Shown here: positions 46,092-54,781 of the stretch, piece by piece
How the letters are laid out: each line of letters starts with the position of its first letter
Position numbering within the stretch: the first letter of the stretch is position 1
Assembly (NCBI GenBank): GCA_019449595.1
Contig: JAGRPL010000004.1
Coordinates: 1,054,001-1,118,000 of the forward strand
Source of the DNA: Rhodoferax sp.
GTDB taxonomy: Bacteria > Pseudomonadota > Gammaproteobacteria > Burkholderiales > Burkholderiaceae_C
Reading direction: 5' to 3'
Length of the DNA stretch: 64,000 nt
The notes under the pieces: generated by a model
The model's input: the letters and a program-made list of their open reading frames with translations, nothing else
Database searches by the model: none
Told to the model about the DNA's origin: nothing
Made by a program: the position numbers and the translations under genes

Positions 46092-46805
46092 ATGAACTGG
46101 TCTGTCATTCTCGAGCCGCAAAACCTGGCGCTGTACGCCAGCGGCATCGTCACCACGCTGAGCCTGCTGTTTTCGTCCCTGGCCGTGGGTGCCGTCATGG
46201 CGCTGGTGTTCGCCTTGCTCCTGACCGGTCCCTGGGCGCCCCTGCGCTGGGTGGTGGGGGCCTATACCTACGTCATCCGGGGCACACCGCTGCTGATTCA
46301 GGTCTACATGATCTATTACGGCCTGGGCCAGCTGGAGTGGATCCAGGCCCGCTGGGACACGGTATGGCCCTGGACCCATTTCAAGGAACCCTTCTTCTGT
46401 GCCCTGCTGGCCTTCAGCCTGAACACCGCGGGCTACACCGCCGAGATGCTGGCCGGCGCGATCCGCGAAACCAGCGCCGGTGAAATCGAGGCCGCACAGT
46501 CCTTCGGCATGAGCCGCTTGCAGGCCATGGTGCGCATCGTGCTACCCAGCGCCCTGCGGCGCACCCTGCCCGCCTACAGCAATGAGGTGGTCATGATGCT
46601 GCACAGCACCAGCCTGGCCAGCGCCGTGCCGGCCATGCTGGATGTCACGGCCGCTGCCAGCCGCATCTATTCGGACTACTATCTGCCCTTCGAGGCCTAT
46701 TTGGCCGCGGCCTCGATCTACCTCACGGCATCGTTTTGCCTGATTGGTGTCTTCAAGCTCAGCGAACGGCGCCTGCTGGCCTATCTGGCGCCGAGAAAGC
46801 ACTGA
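46092..46805 (+). CDS. Amino acid ABC transporter permease (HisM/ArtM type)
   Basis: 237 residues, starts directly after the previous stop. Membrane protein with the coupling loop EIEAAQSFGMSRLQAMVRIV near residues 136-155 and YVIRGTPLLIQVYMIYYGLG near 58-77. Forms the inner membrane channel with the previous gene. The AstE-like gene follows after 7 bases. Confidence 0.93.
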   Translation: MNWSVILEPQNLALYASGIVTTLSLLFSSLAVGAVMALVFALLLTGPWAPLRWVVGAYTYVIRGTPLLIQVYMIYYGLGQLEWIQARWDTVWPWTHFKEPFFCALLAFSLNTAGYTAEMLAGAIRETSAGEIEAAQSFGMSRLQAMVRIVLPSALRRTLPAYSNEVVMMLHSTSLASAVPAMLDVTAAASRIYSDYYLPFEAYLAAASIYLTASFCLIGVFKLSERRLLAYLAPRKH

Positions 46806-46812
46806 CACTGCC

Positions 46813-47943
46813 ATGCGCCGCATCGACCACCCCCTGCTCGCCCCCAGCCTGGGCAGCCAGAAAACACTCACCAGTTTTCACTTCGGCACACCGGGCCAGG
46901 GCCCCAAGATCTACATCCAGGCCAGCCTGCACGCCGAAGAACTGCCGGGCATGCTGGTGGCGCACCATTTGCGCGCCCGGCTGGAAGCGGCCGATGCCGC
47001 TGGCGAGATCCGGGGAGAAGTCGTCCTGGTGCCGGTGGCCAACCCGATCGGGCTGGCGCAGCGCGTCGACCACAAGCCCATGGGCCGCTTCGAACTGGAT
47101 ACCTCCGAGAACTTCAACCGCCATTACCCCGACTTTGCCAAGGCCCTGCTGCCTTCGGTCCTGGCCACCCTGGGCAACGATGCGCAGGCCAACGTGGCCG
47201 CAGTGCGCCGCGCCATGGGCGAGCACCTGCGCAACTGGCAACCCGCCACCGAGCTGCAAAGCCTGCGCCACACGCTGCTGACGCTGGCCCACGACGCCGA
47301 CTGCGTGCTGGACCTGCACTGCGACTGCGAAGCCGTGATGCACTTCTATACCGAGGAGCCCTGCTGGCCGCGCCTGGAACCACTGGCGCGCTTTCTGGGC
47401 AGCCAGGTCGTCTTGCTGGCCCGCCAGTCAGGCGGCAGCCCGTTTGACGAATGCCTGTCCGGCGTCTGGTGGCAGCTGGCCGACGCACTCCAGGCATCGG
47501 ACAGCAGCGCCCCCCTGCCGCAAGGCTGCTGCAGCACCACCATTGAGTTGCGCGGAGAGGCCGACGTGGGCCACGATCTGGCGCAGGCCGATGCCCAGGC
47601 GATTTGCGCCTACCTGCAGCACACCGGCGTCCTGGCCTGTGCCGAGCGGCCCCAGCTACCCCCCTTGCGTTGCCAGCCCACCCCGCTGGCCGGTTCCGAA
47701 ACCCTGAACGCACCGGCGCCCGGCGTGGTGGTTTTTGCTGCCCAGGTGGGCCAGCAGTTGCGCGCCGGCGACCTCGTGGCCGAGGTGATCGACCCTCTTT
47801 CCGGCCAGGTGCACCGCGTGGTGGCAGGCGTGGGCGGCACGCTCTATGCCCGCGTCCGCGAACGCTACGTCACTCGTGGCGGCGAGCTGGGCAAGATTGC
47901 CGGCGCCACGCCGTTTCGAACCGGGGAGCTGCTGGGCGCGTAA
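46813..47943 (+). CDS. Succinylglutamate desuccinylase/aspartoacylase-family hydrolase
   Basis: 376 residues from the ATG at 46813. HAEELPG near residue 41 (zinc His and Glu), ENFNRHYP, and DLHCDCEAVMHFYT near residue 164 with the second zinc His. The C-terminal barrel-sandwich region (GVVVFAAQVGQQLRAGDLVAEVIDPLSG) is usual for this family. The enzyme hydrolyses an N-acyl amino acid or a related amide in the cytoplasm. Its place between permease and ATPase genes suggests it processes the imported compound, but the true substrate is unknown. Confidence 0.88.
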   Translation: MRRIDHPLLAPSLGSQKTLTSFHFGTPGQGPKIYIQASLHAEELPGMLVAHHLRARLEAADAAGEIRGEVVLVPVANPIGLAQRVDHKPMGRFELDTSENFNRHYPDFAKALLPSVLATLGNDAQANVAAVRRAMGEHLRNWQPATELQSLRHTLLTLAHDADCVLDLHCDCEAVMHFYTEEPCWPRLEPLARFLGSQVVLLARQSGGSPFDECLSGVWWQLADALQASDSSAPLPQGCCSTTIELRGEADVGHDLAQADAQAICAYLQHTGVLACAERPQLPPLRCQPTPLAGSETLNAPAPGVVVFAAQVGQQLRAGDLVAEVIDPLSGQVHRVVAGVGGTLYARVRERYVTRGGELGKIAGATPFRTGELLGA

Positions 47944-47982
47944 GCCCGGCGTCTCCCACCCCCTTTTTTCCGTTTTTGCTCC

Positions 47983-48759
47983 ATGACTTCCAAGCCCCTC
48001 AAACTCCAGGTCGACAACATCCACAAGCGCTTTGGCAGCAACGAAGTGCTCAAAGGCGTGTCCCTGTCGGCCTACGCCGGTGACGTGATCAGCATCATTG
48101 GCAGCTCCGGGTCCGGCAAAAGCACCTTTCTGCGCTGCATCAACCTGCTGGAGAAACCCCACGAGGGCCGCATCGTGGTTGCCGGCGAAGAGCTCCTGCT
48201 GGCGCCCCAGCGCAACGGTGAACTCGGTGCGGTGGACCCCAAACAGCTGGCGCGCATCCGCACCAAGCTGGCCATGGTGTTCCAGCATTTCAACCTGTGG
48301 GCGCACATGACGGTGCTGCAAAACATCATCGAGGCACCGGTGCACGTGCTGGGCATCGAGCGCGAGCAGGCCATTGCCACCGCACGCAAGTACCTGGTCC
48401 AGGTCGGCCTGGAAGGCAAGGAAGACGCCTACCCAGCCCACCTCAGCGGTGGCCAGCAGCAGCGCGTGGCCATTGCCCGCGCCCTGGCCATCGAGCCCGA
48501 GGTCATGCTGTTTGACGAACCCACCAGCGCGCTGGACCCCGAGCTGGTCTCCGAAGTGCTCAAGGTCATGAAAAATCTGGCGCAGGAAGGCCGCACCATG
48601 GTGGTGGTGACCCACGAGATGGGCTTTGCCCGCGAGGTCTCCAACCACCTGGTCTTCCTGCACAAGGGCCTGATCGAGGAGGAAGGCAATCCGGCCCAGG
48701 TGCTGGCCGCACCCAAGAGCGAGCGTCTGGCACAATTCCTCTCCGGCAACCTCAAATAA
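47983..48759 (+). CDS. Amino acid ABC transporter ATP-binding protein (HisP/ArtP type)
   Basis: 258 residues. Walker [10 protein letters not shown] near residue 39, HisP-type insert ([24 protein letters not shown]), signature [15 protein letters not shown], Walker [17 protein letters not shown] and [13 protein letters not shown]. It drives uptake by the two permeases. A copy of the interspersed repeat follows at 48781-48809. Confidence 0.95.
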   Translation: MTSKPLKLQVDNIHKRFGSNEVLKGVSLSAYAGDVISIIGSSGSGKSTFLRCINLLEKPHEGRIVVAGEELLLAPQRNGELGAVDPKQLARIRTKLAMVFQHFNLWAHMTVLQNIIEAPVHVLGIEREQAIATARKYLVQVGLEGKEDAYPAHLSGGQQQRVAIARALAIEPEVMLFDEPTSALDPELVSEVLKVMKNLAQEGRTMVVVTHEMGFAREVSNHLVFLHKGLIEEEGNPAQVLAAPKSERLAQFLSGNLK

Positions 48760-48780
48760 GGGCTTAAGCCCCCGCAGACA

Positions 48781-48809
48781 CTGCGCAGACAGCTATTAAA
48801 TCAATAGCA
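48781..48809 (+). repeat. Interspersed repeat copy 10 (intergenic)
   Basis: CTGCGCAGACAGCTATTAAA then TCAATAGCA, close to consensus; between the ABC ATPase and acyltransferase genes. Confidence 0.8.
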
Positions 48810-48855
48810 TCCATTTTCACCATGCGTGCCCCGGGCACGCAGAAAGCCACCCGAC

Positions 48856-49776
48856 ATGCTGAATTTTTTACCTGGCCCGCTGGTCGGCCTGATCGCCTCG
48901 CTGCTCATGGTGCTCAATGTGCTGTTCTGGGTGCCCGTACTGCTGTTCTTTGCCGCCCTCAAGCTGGTCCTGCCGTTCAAGCGGGTGCGCCTGCTCATAG
49001 ACCCCATCCTGCTGTGGATTGCCGAGCGCTGGATCAGCGGCAACAGCGGATGGATGAACCTGACCCAGCGCACCACCTGGGACGTGCAGGGCATTGACGG
49101 CCTGAACCCGCGCAACTGGTACCTGGTCAACAGCAACCACCAGTCGTGGGTCGACATCCTGGTGCTGCAGCACCTGCTGAACCGGCGCATCCCGCTGCTG
49201 AAGTTCTTCATCAAGCATGAGCTCATCTGGGTGCCCATCATGGGCCTGGCCTGGTGGGCGCTGGAGTTTCCCTTCATGCGCCGCCACAGCGAGGATTACC
49301 TCAAGAAGCACCCCGAAATGCGTGGCAAGGACCAGGAAACCACCCGCAAGGCCTGCGAGAAATACGCCCTCATTCCCACCAGCGTGATGAACTTCCTGGA
49401 AGGCACCCGCTTCACCCAGGCCAAGCACGACCGGCAGCAGTCCCCCTACCAGCACCTGCTCAAGCCCAAGGCCGGCGGCATGGCGCTGGCGCTCAACGCC
49501 ATGGGCGACAAGTTCCGGGCCATTCTGGATGTGACCATCGTGTACCCCGACGGCGCCCCCGCGTTCTGGGACTTTCTCAAGGGCAAGATGCACCGTGTGG
49601 TGGTGCGGGTGCGCTCCCTGCCCGTGCCCCAGCATCTGCTGACCGGCAATTACGCCGAGGACCCGGCGTTTCGCGAAGCGTTCGCGCAATGGGTGCAGCA
49701 GCTCTGGCGCGAGAAGGATGCCCAGATTGGCATGCTGCTGGAAGCCGCCCGCAAGCCCCGGAGCCCGGCTGCGTAG
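48856..49776 (+). CDS. 1-acylglycerol-3-phosphate acyltransferase-family protein (YihG-like)
   Basis: 306 residues from the ATG at 48856 (a 48826 start would add ten basic residues). A hydrophobic N-terminus (LVGLIASLLMVLNVLFWVPVLLFF) anchors it in the inner membrane. The PlsC active site NHQSWVD (HxxxxD) is near residue 93 and the second motif FLEGTRF near 177. Length and the LPFKRVRLLIDPILLWIAERWI region match YihG rather than PlsC. It follows the ABC ATPase gene by about 95 bases. Confidence 0.88.
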   Translation: MLNFLPGPLVGLIASLLMVLNVLFWVPVLLFFAALKLVLPFKRVRLLIDPILLWIAERWISGNSGWMNLTQRTTWDVQGIDGLNPRNWYLVNSNHQSWVDILVLQHLLNRRIPLLKFFIKHELIWVPIMGLAWWALEFPFMRRHSEDYLKKHPEMRGKDQETTRKACEKYALIPTSVMNFLEGTRFTQAKHDRQQSPYQHLLKPKAGGMALALNAMGDKFRAILDVTIVYPDGAPAFWDFLKGKMHRVVVRVRSLPVPQHLLTGNYAEDPAFREAFAQWVQQLWREKDAQIGMLLEAARKPRSPAA

Positions 49777-49794
49777 GCGTTCTCTGCCGCTCCC

Positions 49795-50727
49795 ATGACC
49801 GCCGTTTTCGCCCGCCCCAGGGTCGTGTTCCTGCTGGCCAGCCTGTGCTGCCTGCTCTGGGGCAGCGCCTACCCGGCCATCAAGATCGGCTACGGCCTGT
49901 TTGCCATTGCCCCCGGCGACGTGGCCACGCAACTGGTGTTTGCCGGTTACCGGTTTGTGGGCGCGGGCGCCCTGCTGCTGCTCTTTGCGGCGCTCAGCGG
50001 CAAGCCCTGGCTGGCCATCAGCCCACGCACGGGCGCGCAGCTGGCGCTGCTGGGCGTGGCGCAGACCACGCTGCAGTATGTGTTCTTCTATATCGGTCTG
50101 GCACACACCACGGGCGTCAAGGCGTCCATTCTCAATGGCGTGGGCGCGTTTTTCAGCGTGCTGCTGGCCCATTTCGTGTACCACAACGACCGCCTGAGCT
50201 GGCGCAAGATTGCCGGCTGCACGGTGGGCTTTGCCGGGGTGATGCTCGTCAACCTGGGGGGTCTGGCCGGCGCTGCCGGCTCGGGCAGCGGCCATTTCGA
50301 GTTCAGCCTGCTGGGCGAGGGCTTCTTGCTGCTGTCCTCGCTCACGCTGTCGGCTGCGTCCATGTACGGCAAACGGGTTTCGCAGGGCATGGACCCGGTG
50401 GTCATGACGGGTTACCAGCTGGGCGCAGGCGGGCTGGTACTGCTGGCCCTGGGCGGACTTGCCGGCGGCACGCTGCACGCGTTCACGCTGCAGTCCAGCG
50501 CGCTGCTGGCCTATCTGGCAGCGCTGTCCGCAGTGGCCTTTGCGCTGTGGGGAGTGCTGCTCAAGTACAACCGCGTGAGCAGCGTGTCGGTGTATTTCTT
50601 CCTCATGCCGCTGTTTGGTGCCGGCCTGTCCGCCCTGTTCCTGGGCGAAAGCATCTGGGCCTGGAAGAACCTGGCCGCCCTGGCGCTGGTGTGCCAGGGA
50701 ATCTGGTGGGTTACACAAGAAAAATAG
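49795..50727 (+). CDS. EamA/DMT family transporter
   Basis: 310 residues with ten hydrophobic segments and the two EamA repeats (FLLASLCCLLWGSAYPAIKIG at the start and LLGEGFLLLSSLTLSAASMYGKR in the middle). Inner membrane exporter of an unknown metabolite. It begins 18 bases after the acyltransferase stop. Confidence 0.9.
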   Translation: MTAVFARPRVVFLLASLCCLLWGSAYPAIKIGYGLFAIAPGDVATQLVFAGYRFVGAGALLLLFAALSGKPWLAISPRTGAQLALLGVAQTTLQYVFFYIGLAHTTGVKASILNGVGAFFSVLLAHFVYHNDRLSWRKIAGCTVGFAGVMLVNLGGLAGAAGSGSGHFEFSLLGEGFLLLSSLTLSAASMYGKRVSQGMDPVVMTGYQLGAGGLVLLALGGLAGGTLHAFTLQSSALLAYLAALSAVAFALWGVLLKYNRVSSVSVYFFLMPLFGAGLSALFLGESIWAWKNLAALALVCQGIWWVTQEK

Positions 50728-50756
50728 AGAAAGACCACGTGGAACGGGCGCAGGAA

Positions 50757-50782
50757 GCTATGGATTTCATAGCACTGCGCAA
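50757..50782 (-). repeat. Interspersed repeat copy 11 (intergenic)
   Basis: On the minus strand TTGCGCAGTGCTATGAAATC then CATAGC; between the EamA transporter and the acidic protein. Confidence 0.55.
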
Positions 50783-50803
50783 CACCACAGACGGCCGCGC
50801 AGG

Positions 50804-51124
50804 TTATTCGGAGTAGCGCCGCGGGCTGGACTGCCCTTCGGCGGGCTCGCCCGTGTCGGGGTCGATCCAGTCCGAAATACCGATTTCGTCCTCCGCCTCC
50901 TGCAGGGATTCACCGGGCTCGGGCGTGTCTGCATCGGCGCTGGGCACATCGGCCTGCGCCAGTTCACGGCTCTCGAAGGGGCCGATCTCCTGGCCGTCCG
51001 GCGCAACCCAGTAGTAGCCGTCGGGCCGGGAAATGACCAGAACCTCCTCGGACCCATCATCCAGGTCCGCCGCGACCTCGTCTACCGGTGCGGTGGCACC
51101 CACTGTCTTTGGCACGTTGCGCAT
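50804..51124 (-). CDS. Small acidic protein with a GYF_2-like motif
   Basis: 106 residues, rich in Asp and Glu. The ATG at 51124 is preceded by AAAGGA. GYYWVAPDGQEIGPFESREL near residues 36-55 resembles the GYF_2/DUF4339 pattern (W-x-A-x-x-G-x-x-x-GP) found in bacterial proteins that bind partners or peptides. The C-terminal half (ADTPEPGESLQEAEDEIGI) looks disordered. No function is known. It stands alone on the minus strand, convergent with the EamA transporter. Confidence 0.65.
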   Translation of the reverse strand: MRNVPKTVGATAPVDEVAADLDDGSEEVLVISRPDGYYWVAPDGQEIGPFESRELAQADVPSADADTPEPGESLQEAEDEIGISDWIDPDTGEPAEGQSSPRRYSE

Positions 51125-51253
51125 GGTCTCGTTCCTTTCAGCCTAGCGGGTGGGAGCACCCGGTACCCTGGCCCGAGCATACGCCTGGAACCGCCCGTTG
51201 GGGTTGGAAAAATGCAACCTCCAGCGGGCAATTGATAGCGGTGCCCGGCGGGT

Positions 51254-51967
51254 TTAGCCGGCCAGGCCGACGTAAATTTCCTGCACGTCGTCGTTGGCAT
51301 CAATGGCGGCCAGGAAAGCCTCCACCTCTTCCAGATCCGCAGTGCTCAGGCTGGCCGGATCGATCGGGTTCTTGGGCTTGTAGCCCAGCTTGACGGACAG
51401 GACATTGAAGCCCTGCGCCGGCAGGGCCCGGCTCACCAGGTCCAGGTCCGCGGGATCGGTCAGGAACAGGGTGGTGCCCTCTTCATCGCCCGGTTCCAGG
51501 TCCTGGGCACCGGCCTCGATAGCGGCCATTTCGGCGTCGGCATCGGGGGCCAGAGGCGCCGCCTCGATCATGCCCACATGGTCGAAGTCCCAGGCCACCG
51601 AACCCGAGGTGCCCAACTGGCCCTTGCGGAACAGCACGCGCATTTCCGGCGCGGTGCGCTTGACGTTGTCGGTGAGGCACTCGACCATGACCGGCACCTG
51701 GTGCGGCGCAAAACCTTCGTAGATGACCCGCTCGAAACTCACCGGCTCATCGGTCAGACCGGCACCCTTCTTGATGGCCCGCTCCAGGGTGTCCTTGGGC
51801 ATGGAGACCTTGCGGGCCTGCTCCACCACCAGGCGCAGGCGCGCATTCTGGGCCGGATCGGCGCCATTGCGCGCGGCAATCATGATGTCCTTGACCAGCT
51901 TGGTGAACAACTTGCCCTTGGCGTTGGCCACCAGCTCCTTGCCCTTTGCTTTCCACTGTGCGCCCAT
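51254..51967 (-). CDS. YebC/PmpR family regulator
   Basis: 237 residues from the ATG at 51967 (AAGGAA upstream); the frame to 52060 is unsupported. [28 protein letters not shown] and [29 protein letters not shown] are the YebC N-terminal block, and [23 protein letters not shown] the central one. YebC-type proteins act as transcription factors (PmpR) or relieve ribosome stalling. The first residue block carries Gln-Trp after MGA where most have GHSK; this matches the betaproteobacterial form as far as I can tell. Confidence 0.92.
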   Translation of the reverse strand: MGAQWKAKGKELVANAKGKLFTKLVKDIMIAARNGADPAQNARLRLVVEQARKVSMPKDTLERAIKKGAGLTDEPVSFERVIYEGFAPHQVPVMVECLTDNVKRTAPEMRVLFRKGQLGTSGSVAWDFDHVGMIEAAPLAPDADAEMAAIEAGAQDLEPGDEEGTTLFLTDPADLDLVSRALPAQGFNVLSVKLGYKPKNPIDPASLSTADLEEVEAFLAAIDANDDVQEIYVGLAG

Positions 51968-52035
51968 GGCGAATGTTCCTTGCGTTGCAGCGCTGAATGC
52001 GCCGGATATTGAAAATGGGGAGAACGCGGCAGGCT

Positions 52036-52055
52036 CCCCGCTGCAGAAAGCGGGG
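52036..52055. other. GC-rich hairpin between YebC and aminotransferase genes
   Basis: CCCCGCT/AGCGGGG, 7-bp perfect stem with a 6-base loop and no T-tract on either strand. Possibly a processing or weak termination signal. Confidence 0.35.
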
Positions 52056-52165
52056 CACAAGACCGGTCGAAGGCACGGTTATACACCCAAGCCGGTGCGG
52101 CACCGGCATGCGCGGCGTGCCGCCTGCCACGGGTTGCTGACCCAGATCAACCGGGCTACGGACGC

Positions 52166-53320
52166 TCAGGCAGTGGTCGGCACACCCTGCACCACACCCA
52201 TTTGATCCAGGGCAGCGGCCAGCTGCGCCACGCTGCGGTCGGCGTTGTGCAGTTTTTCCAGGCCAAACAGCCCGACACGGAAGGACATGAAGTCCGCCGG
52301 CTCGTCGCATTGCAGCGGCACACCCGCTGCCGTCTGCAGCCCCAGGGCCAGGAACTTCTTGCTGTTCTGGATGCCGGCGTCCGTGGTGTAGCTCACCACC
52401 ACGCCCGGGGCCTGGAAGCCCGCGGCCGCCACGCTGCGGATGCCTCGGCTCTCGAACAGCGCGCGCACCTTGCGGCCCAGCTCCATCTGCTCGGCGCGGA
52501 CCTTTTCAAAGCCATAGGCCCGGGTTTCCTGCATCACTTCGCGCAGGCGGGTGAGCGCGTCGGTGGGCATGGTGGCGTGGTAGGCGTGGCCACCGCCCTC
52601 GTAGGCTTCCATGATCTGCAACCACTTCTTCAGGTCGCAGGCAAAACTGGTGCTGGTGGTGCCGTCGATGGCGGTGCGTGCGCGCTCGCTGAGCATCACC
52701 ATGGCACAGCACGGCGAGCCGCTCCAGCCTTTTTGCGGGGCACTGACCAGAACATCCACACCGGTGGCCTGCATGTCGACCCACATGGCACCCGAGGCGA
52801 TACAGTCCAGCACCATCAGCCCCCCCACGGCGTGCACGGCATCGGCCACCTGGCGCAGGTAGTCATCCGGCAGGATCATGCCGGATGCGGTTTCCACATG
52901 CGGGGCAAACACCACGTCCGGCTTTTGCGTGCGGATGGCCGCCACCACCTCGTCCACCGGGCAGGGAATCCAGGGTGCCTGCGGGCCGTCGCCGACCCGA
53001 CGTGCCTTGAGCACGGTGGACTCGGCGGGGATGTTGCCCATGTCGAAAATCTGCGTCCAGCGGTAGCTGAACCAGCCATTGCGCAAAACCAGCGTCTTCT
53101 TGCCGGTGGCGAACTGCCGCGCCACCGCTTCCATGCCAAAGGTGCCGCTGCCCGGAACCAAAATGGCCGAGCGGGCGTGGTACACCTCTTTCAGGATGCT
53201 GGAGATGTCCTTCATCACGCCCTGGAAACGGGCGGACATGTGGTTCAAGGCGCGGTCGGTGTAGACGACCGAGAATTCGAGCAACCCGTCGGGGTCGATG
53301 TGGGGCAACAGTCCGGGCAT
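52166..53320 (-). CDS. Class V aminotransferase (alanine--glyoxylate/serine--pyruvate type)
   Basis: 384 residues. Fold-type I PLP enzyme: VPGSGTFGMEAVARQFATGKK near residue 56, VLDCIASGAMWVDMQ (PLP-phosphate and ring contacts) near 174 and SAPQKGWSGSP near 197 with the Schiff-base Lys. TLxRLREVMQETRAYGFEK and GVVVSYTTD follow. It probably interconverts glyoxylate/alanine or serine/pyruvate; phosphonate or other substrates remain possible. The gene stands alone before YebC. Confidence 0.88.
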   Translation of the reverse strand: MPGLLPHIDPDGLLEFSVVYTDRALNHMSARFQGVMKDISSILKEVYHARSAILVPGSGTFGMEAVARQFATGKKTLVLRNGWFSYRWTQIFDMGNIPAESTVLKARRVGDGPQAPWIPCPVDEVVAAIRTQKPDVVFAPHVETASGMILPDDYLRQVADAVHAVGGLMVLDCIASGAMWVDMQATGVDVLVSAPQKGWSGSPCCAMVMLSERARTAIDGTTSTSFACDLKKWLQIMEAYEGGGHAYHATMPTDALTRLREVMQETRAYGFEKVRAEQMELGRKVRALFESRGIRSVAAAGFQAPGVVVSYTTDAGIQNSKKFLALGLQTAAGVPLQCDEPADFMSFRVGLFGLEKLHNADRSVAQLAAALDQMGVVQGVPTTA

Positions 53321-53466
53321 GGGGCGTTCCTGAATGCGGGTGAAAGAATGTCAATCGGAATGGGAAATCAGCTTAGCATGAACGCATGAACCGCGGTTCG
53401 TCTGCGGGCTTGTGGCCCACTCGCCCCCCCAACCCGCACAATTGCAGTAAAGCGCCCTGCTCAACC

Positions 53467-54009
53467 ATGTCGAACCTGCTTCAAGAGCCTCCCGCCGCCA
53501 ACACCCGGTTGTTCCTGGCACTGCTGCCCGATGCCCGGGTCCGGGCGGCCCTGGCACGCCATGTCGACCACTGGCACTTTCTTCCCGACGCAGTGCAATA
53601 CGCCCCCGCCGACTGGCATGCCACGCTGCACTTCATCGGGCCGGTGGCGCGCGCACGGCTCCCTGCGCTGTACGCCGGACTGCAGGTGCCTTTCACACCG
53701 TTCGATTTGCGCTTTGGCGACCCCGCATGCTGGCCCCGCGGCCTGGCGGTGCTGTGCCCGAGTGCGGTGCCCGACGCCTTGCTGCAGTTGCATGGCCACT
53801 TGGGCCAGGTGTTGCGCGAACTGGGCCTGAAGACCGACACACGGCCGTACCGGGCCCACGTGACGCTGGCCCGCAAGGTCCACGACGCGACGTGCCCTGC
53901 ACCGCCGCCCGCGTTTGCCTGGCCAGTGAGCAGCTACGCCCTGGTGGAGTCCACCGGGCAGGCCGCACAGCGTTACCGCGTGCTGCAGTCGTACGGCGCC
54001 GCGCCCTGA
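53467..54009 (+). CDS. thpR: RNA 2',3'-cyclic phosphodiesterase / 2'-5' RNA ligase (ThpR)
   Basis: 180 residues from the ATG at 53467; the frame opens at 53386 with a proline-rich tail that I reject. The two catalytic HxTx motifs are HATLHFIG near residue 53 and HVTLAR near 134, the 2H phosphoesterase signature. Substrate in vivo is unknown. The downstream 250-base region carries the FNR-like boxes. Confidence 0.9.
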   Translation: MSNLLQEPPAANTRLFLALLPDARVRAALARHVDHWHFLPDAVQYAPADWHATLHFIGPVARARLPALYAGLQVPFTPFDLRFGDPACWPRGLAVLCPSAVPDALLQLHGHLGQVLRELGLKTDTRPYRAHVTLARKVHDATCPAPPPAFAWPVSSYALVESTGQAAQRYRVLQSYGAAP

Positions 54010-54019
54010 ATCCCTGTAG

Positions 54020-54045
54020 CCATCTTGACTTGCATCAAGATGGCG
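54020..54045 (+). promoter_or_regulatory. Perfect 10-bp inverted repeat containing an FNR-like box
   Basis: GCCATCTTGA and TCAAGATGGC with a 6-base loop. Inside lies TTGACTTGCATCAA (54025-54038), an FNR/Anr-like box. The repeat may also serve as the end of thpR transcription, although no T-tract follows. Confidence 0.5.
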
Positions 54046-54101
54046 ATTGCCCAGGCCGTGCGGCCCCGTGGTGCCGGGTCAACAACGACCACCTGATTAC
54101 T

Positions 54102-54115
54102 TTGACATGGATCAG
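54102..54115 (+). promoter_or_regulatory. FNR-like box 2
   Basis: TTGACATGGATCAG, one base off the TTGA(C/T)-N4-ATCAA pattern. Confidence 0.45.
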
Positions 54116-54134
54116 GGAATGCACGCGATCACCC

Positions 54135-54148
54135 TTGCCACACATCAA
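54135..54148 (+). promoter_or_regulatory. FNR-like box 3
   Basis: TTGCCACACATCAA; right half-site perfect, one mismatch in the left. Confidence 0.35.
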
Positions 54149-54165
54149 ATGCAGGGATCGCCGGA

Positions 54166-54179
54166 TTGACTTGGATTAA
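54166..54179 (+). promoter_or_regulatory. FNR-like box 4
   Basis: TTGACTTGGATTAA, centred about 87 bases before the hemerythrin ATG; one mismatch in the right half. Confidence 0.45.
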
Positions 54180-54259
54180 GTCGGTCAACAGAATCGTCCA
54201 GCACTGGGTGCCGGTTGCGTGCGTCAACCACAGGCCCCGCCAATTCAAACAGGGACATT

Positions 54260-54730
54260 ATGAGCAACGACACGGCGATCGCATGGACACCGGACCTGAA
54301 CACCGGCATTGACGTCATCGATAACCAGCACAAACGGATCGTGGATTACATCAACCAGCTGGGGCTGGCCATCAGCCTGCGCAAGCGGGACGTGGTCGGG
54401 CCGATTCTGGACGAACTGGTGGACTACACCATCTCCCACTTCGCCTTCGAGGAAAGCCTGCAGGAAGAATGCGGCTACCAGTACGCCAAGCCCCACAAGG
54501 CGGTGCACGAAATGTTCGTCAAGCGCGTGGCCAAGTTCCAGGAAAAGCATTCCGCCGGTGAAGATGTGGCCCTGCAGCTGCACGCCATGCTCAGCACCTG
54601 GCTGGTGCACCACATCAAGCGGGACGACATGGCCTACGTCAGCGACGTGCGGCCCCGCATCAACAGCATCGTCGACAACAAGAAAGAAGGCGGTTGGCTG
54701 AGCCGTTCGCTGGGCAAGTTCTTCAAATAA
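54260..54730 (+). CDS. Bacteriohemerythrin
   Basis: 156 residues from the ATG at 54260 (AGGGA upstream). The di-iron hemerythrin ligands are in order: HKRIVD near residue 24, HFAFEE near 60, PHKAVHEMF near 78-82 and HHIKRDD near 118-124. The N-terminal IAWTPDLNTGIDVIDNQH is typical of bacteriohemerythrins. It binds O2 reversibly, for storage, delivery or sensing. Upstream FNR-like boxes suggest oxygen-limited induction. A hairpin with a T-tract on the minus strand follows. Confidence 0.93.
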   Translation: MSNDTAIAWTPDLNTGIDVIDNQHKRIVDYINQLGLAISLRKRDVVGPILDELVDYTISHFAFEESLQEECGYQYAKPHKAVHEMFVKRVAKFQEKHSAGEDVALQLHAMLSTWLVHHIKRDDMAYVSDVRPRINSIVDNKKEGGWLSRSLGKFFK

Positions 54731-54758
54731 AAAAGCCAGCCCGGTTACCCGGGCTGGC
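54727..54758 (-). terminator. Terminator (minus strand, possibly bidirectional)
   Basis: GCCAGCCCGG/CCGGGCTGGC, a perfect 10-bp stem around TTAC; on the minus strand it is followed by T6, so it ends transcripts of the acyl-CoA dehydrogenase at 54782. It may also end the hemerythrin transcript. Confidence 0.88.
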
Positions 54759-54781
54759 GTGCCGCGCCGGCTGCGCGCGTC

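Noticed and set aside
51193..51229. Imperfect hairpin between the acidic protein and YebC genes
   Set aside because: Several mismatches and no T-tract; not supported as a terminator.
52137..52150. FNR-like sequence CTGACCCAGATCAA between the aminotransferase and YebC genes
   Set aside because: Single site about 170 bases from the YebC start with a mismatch; not convincing alone, unlike the set at 54025-54179.
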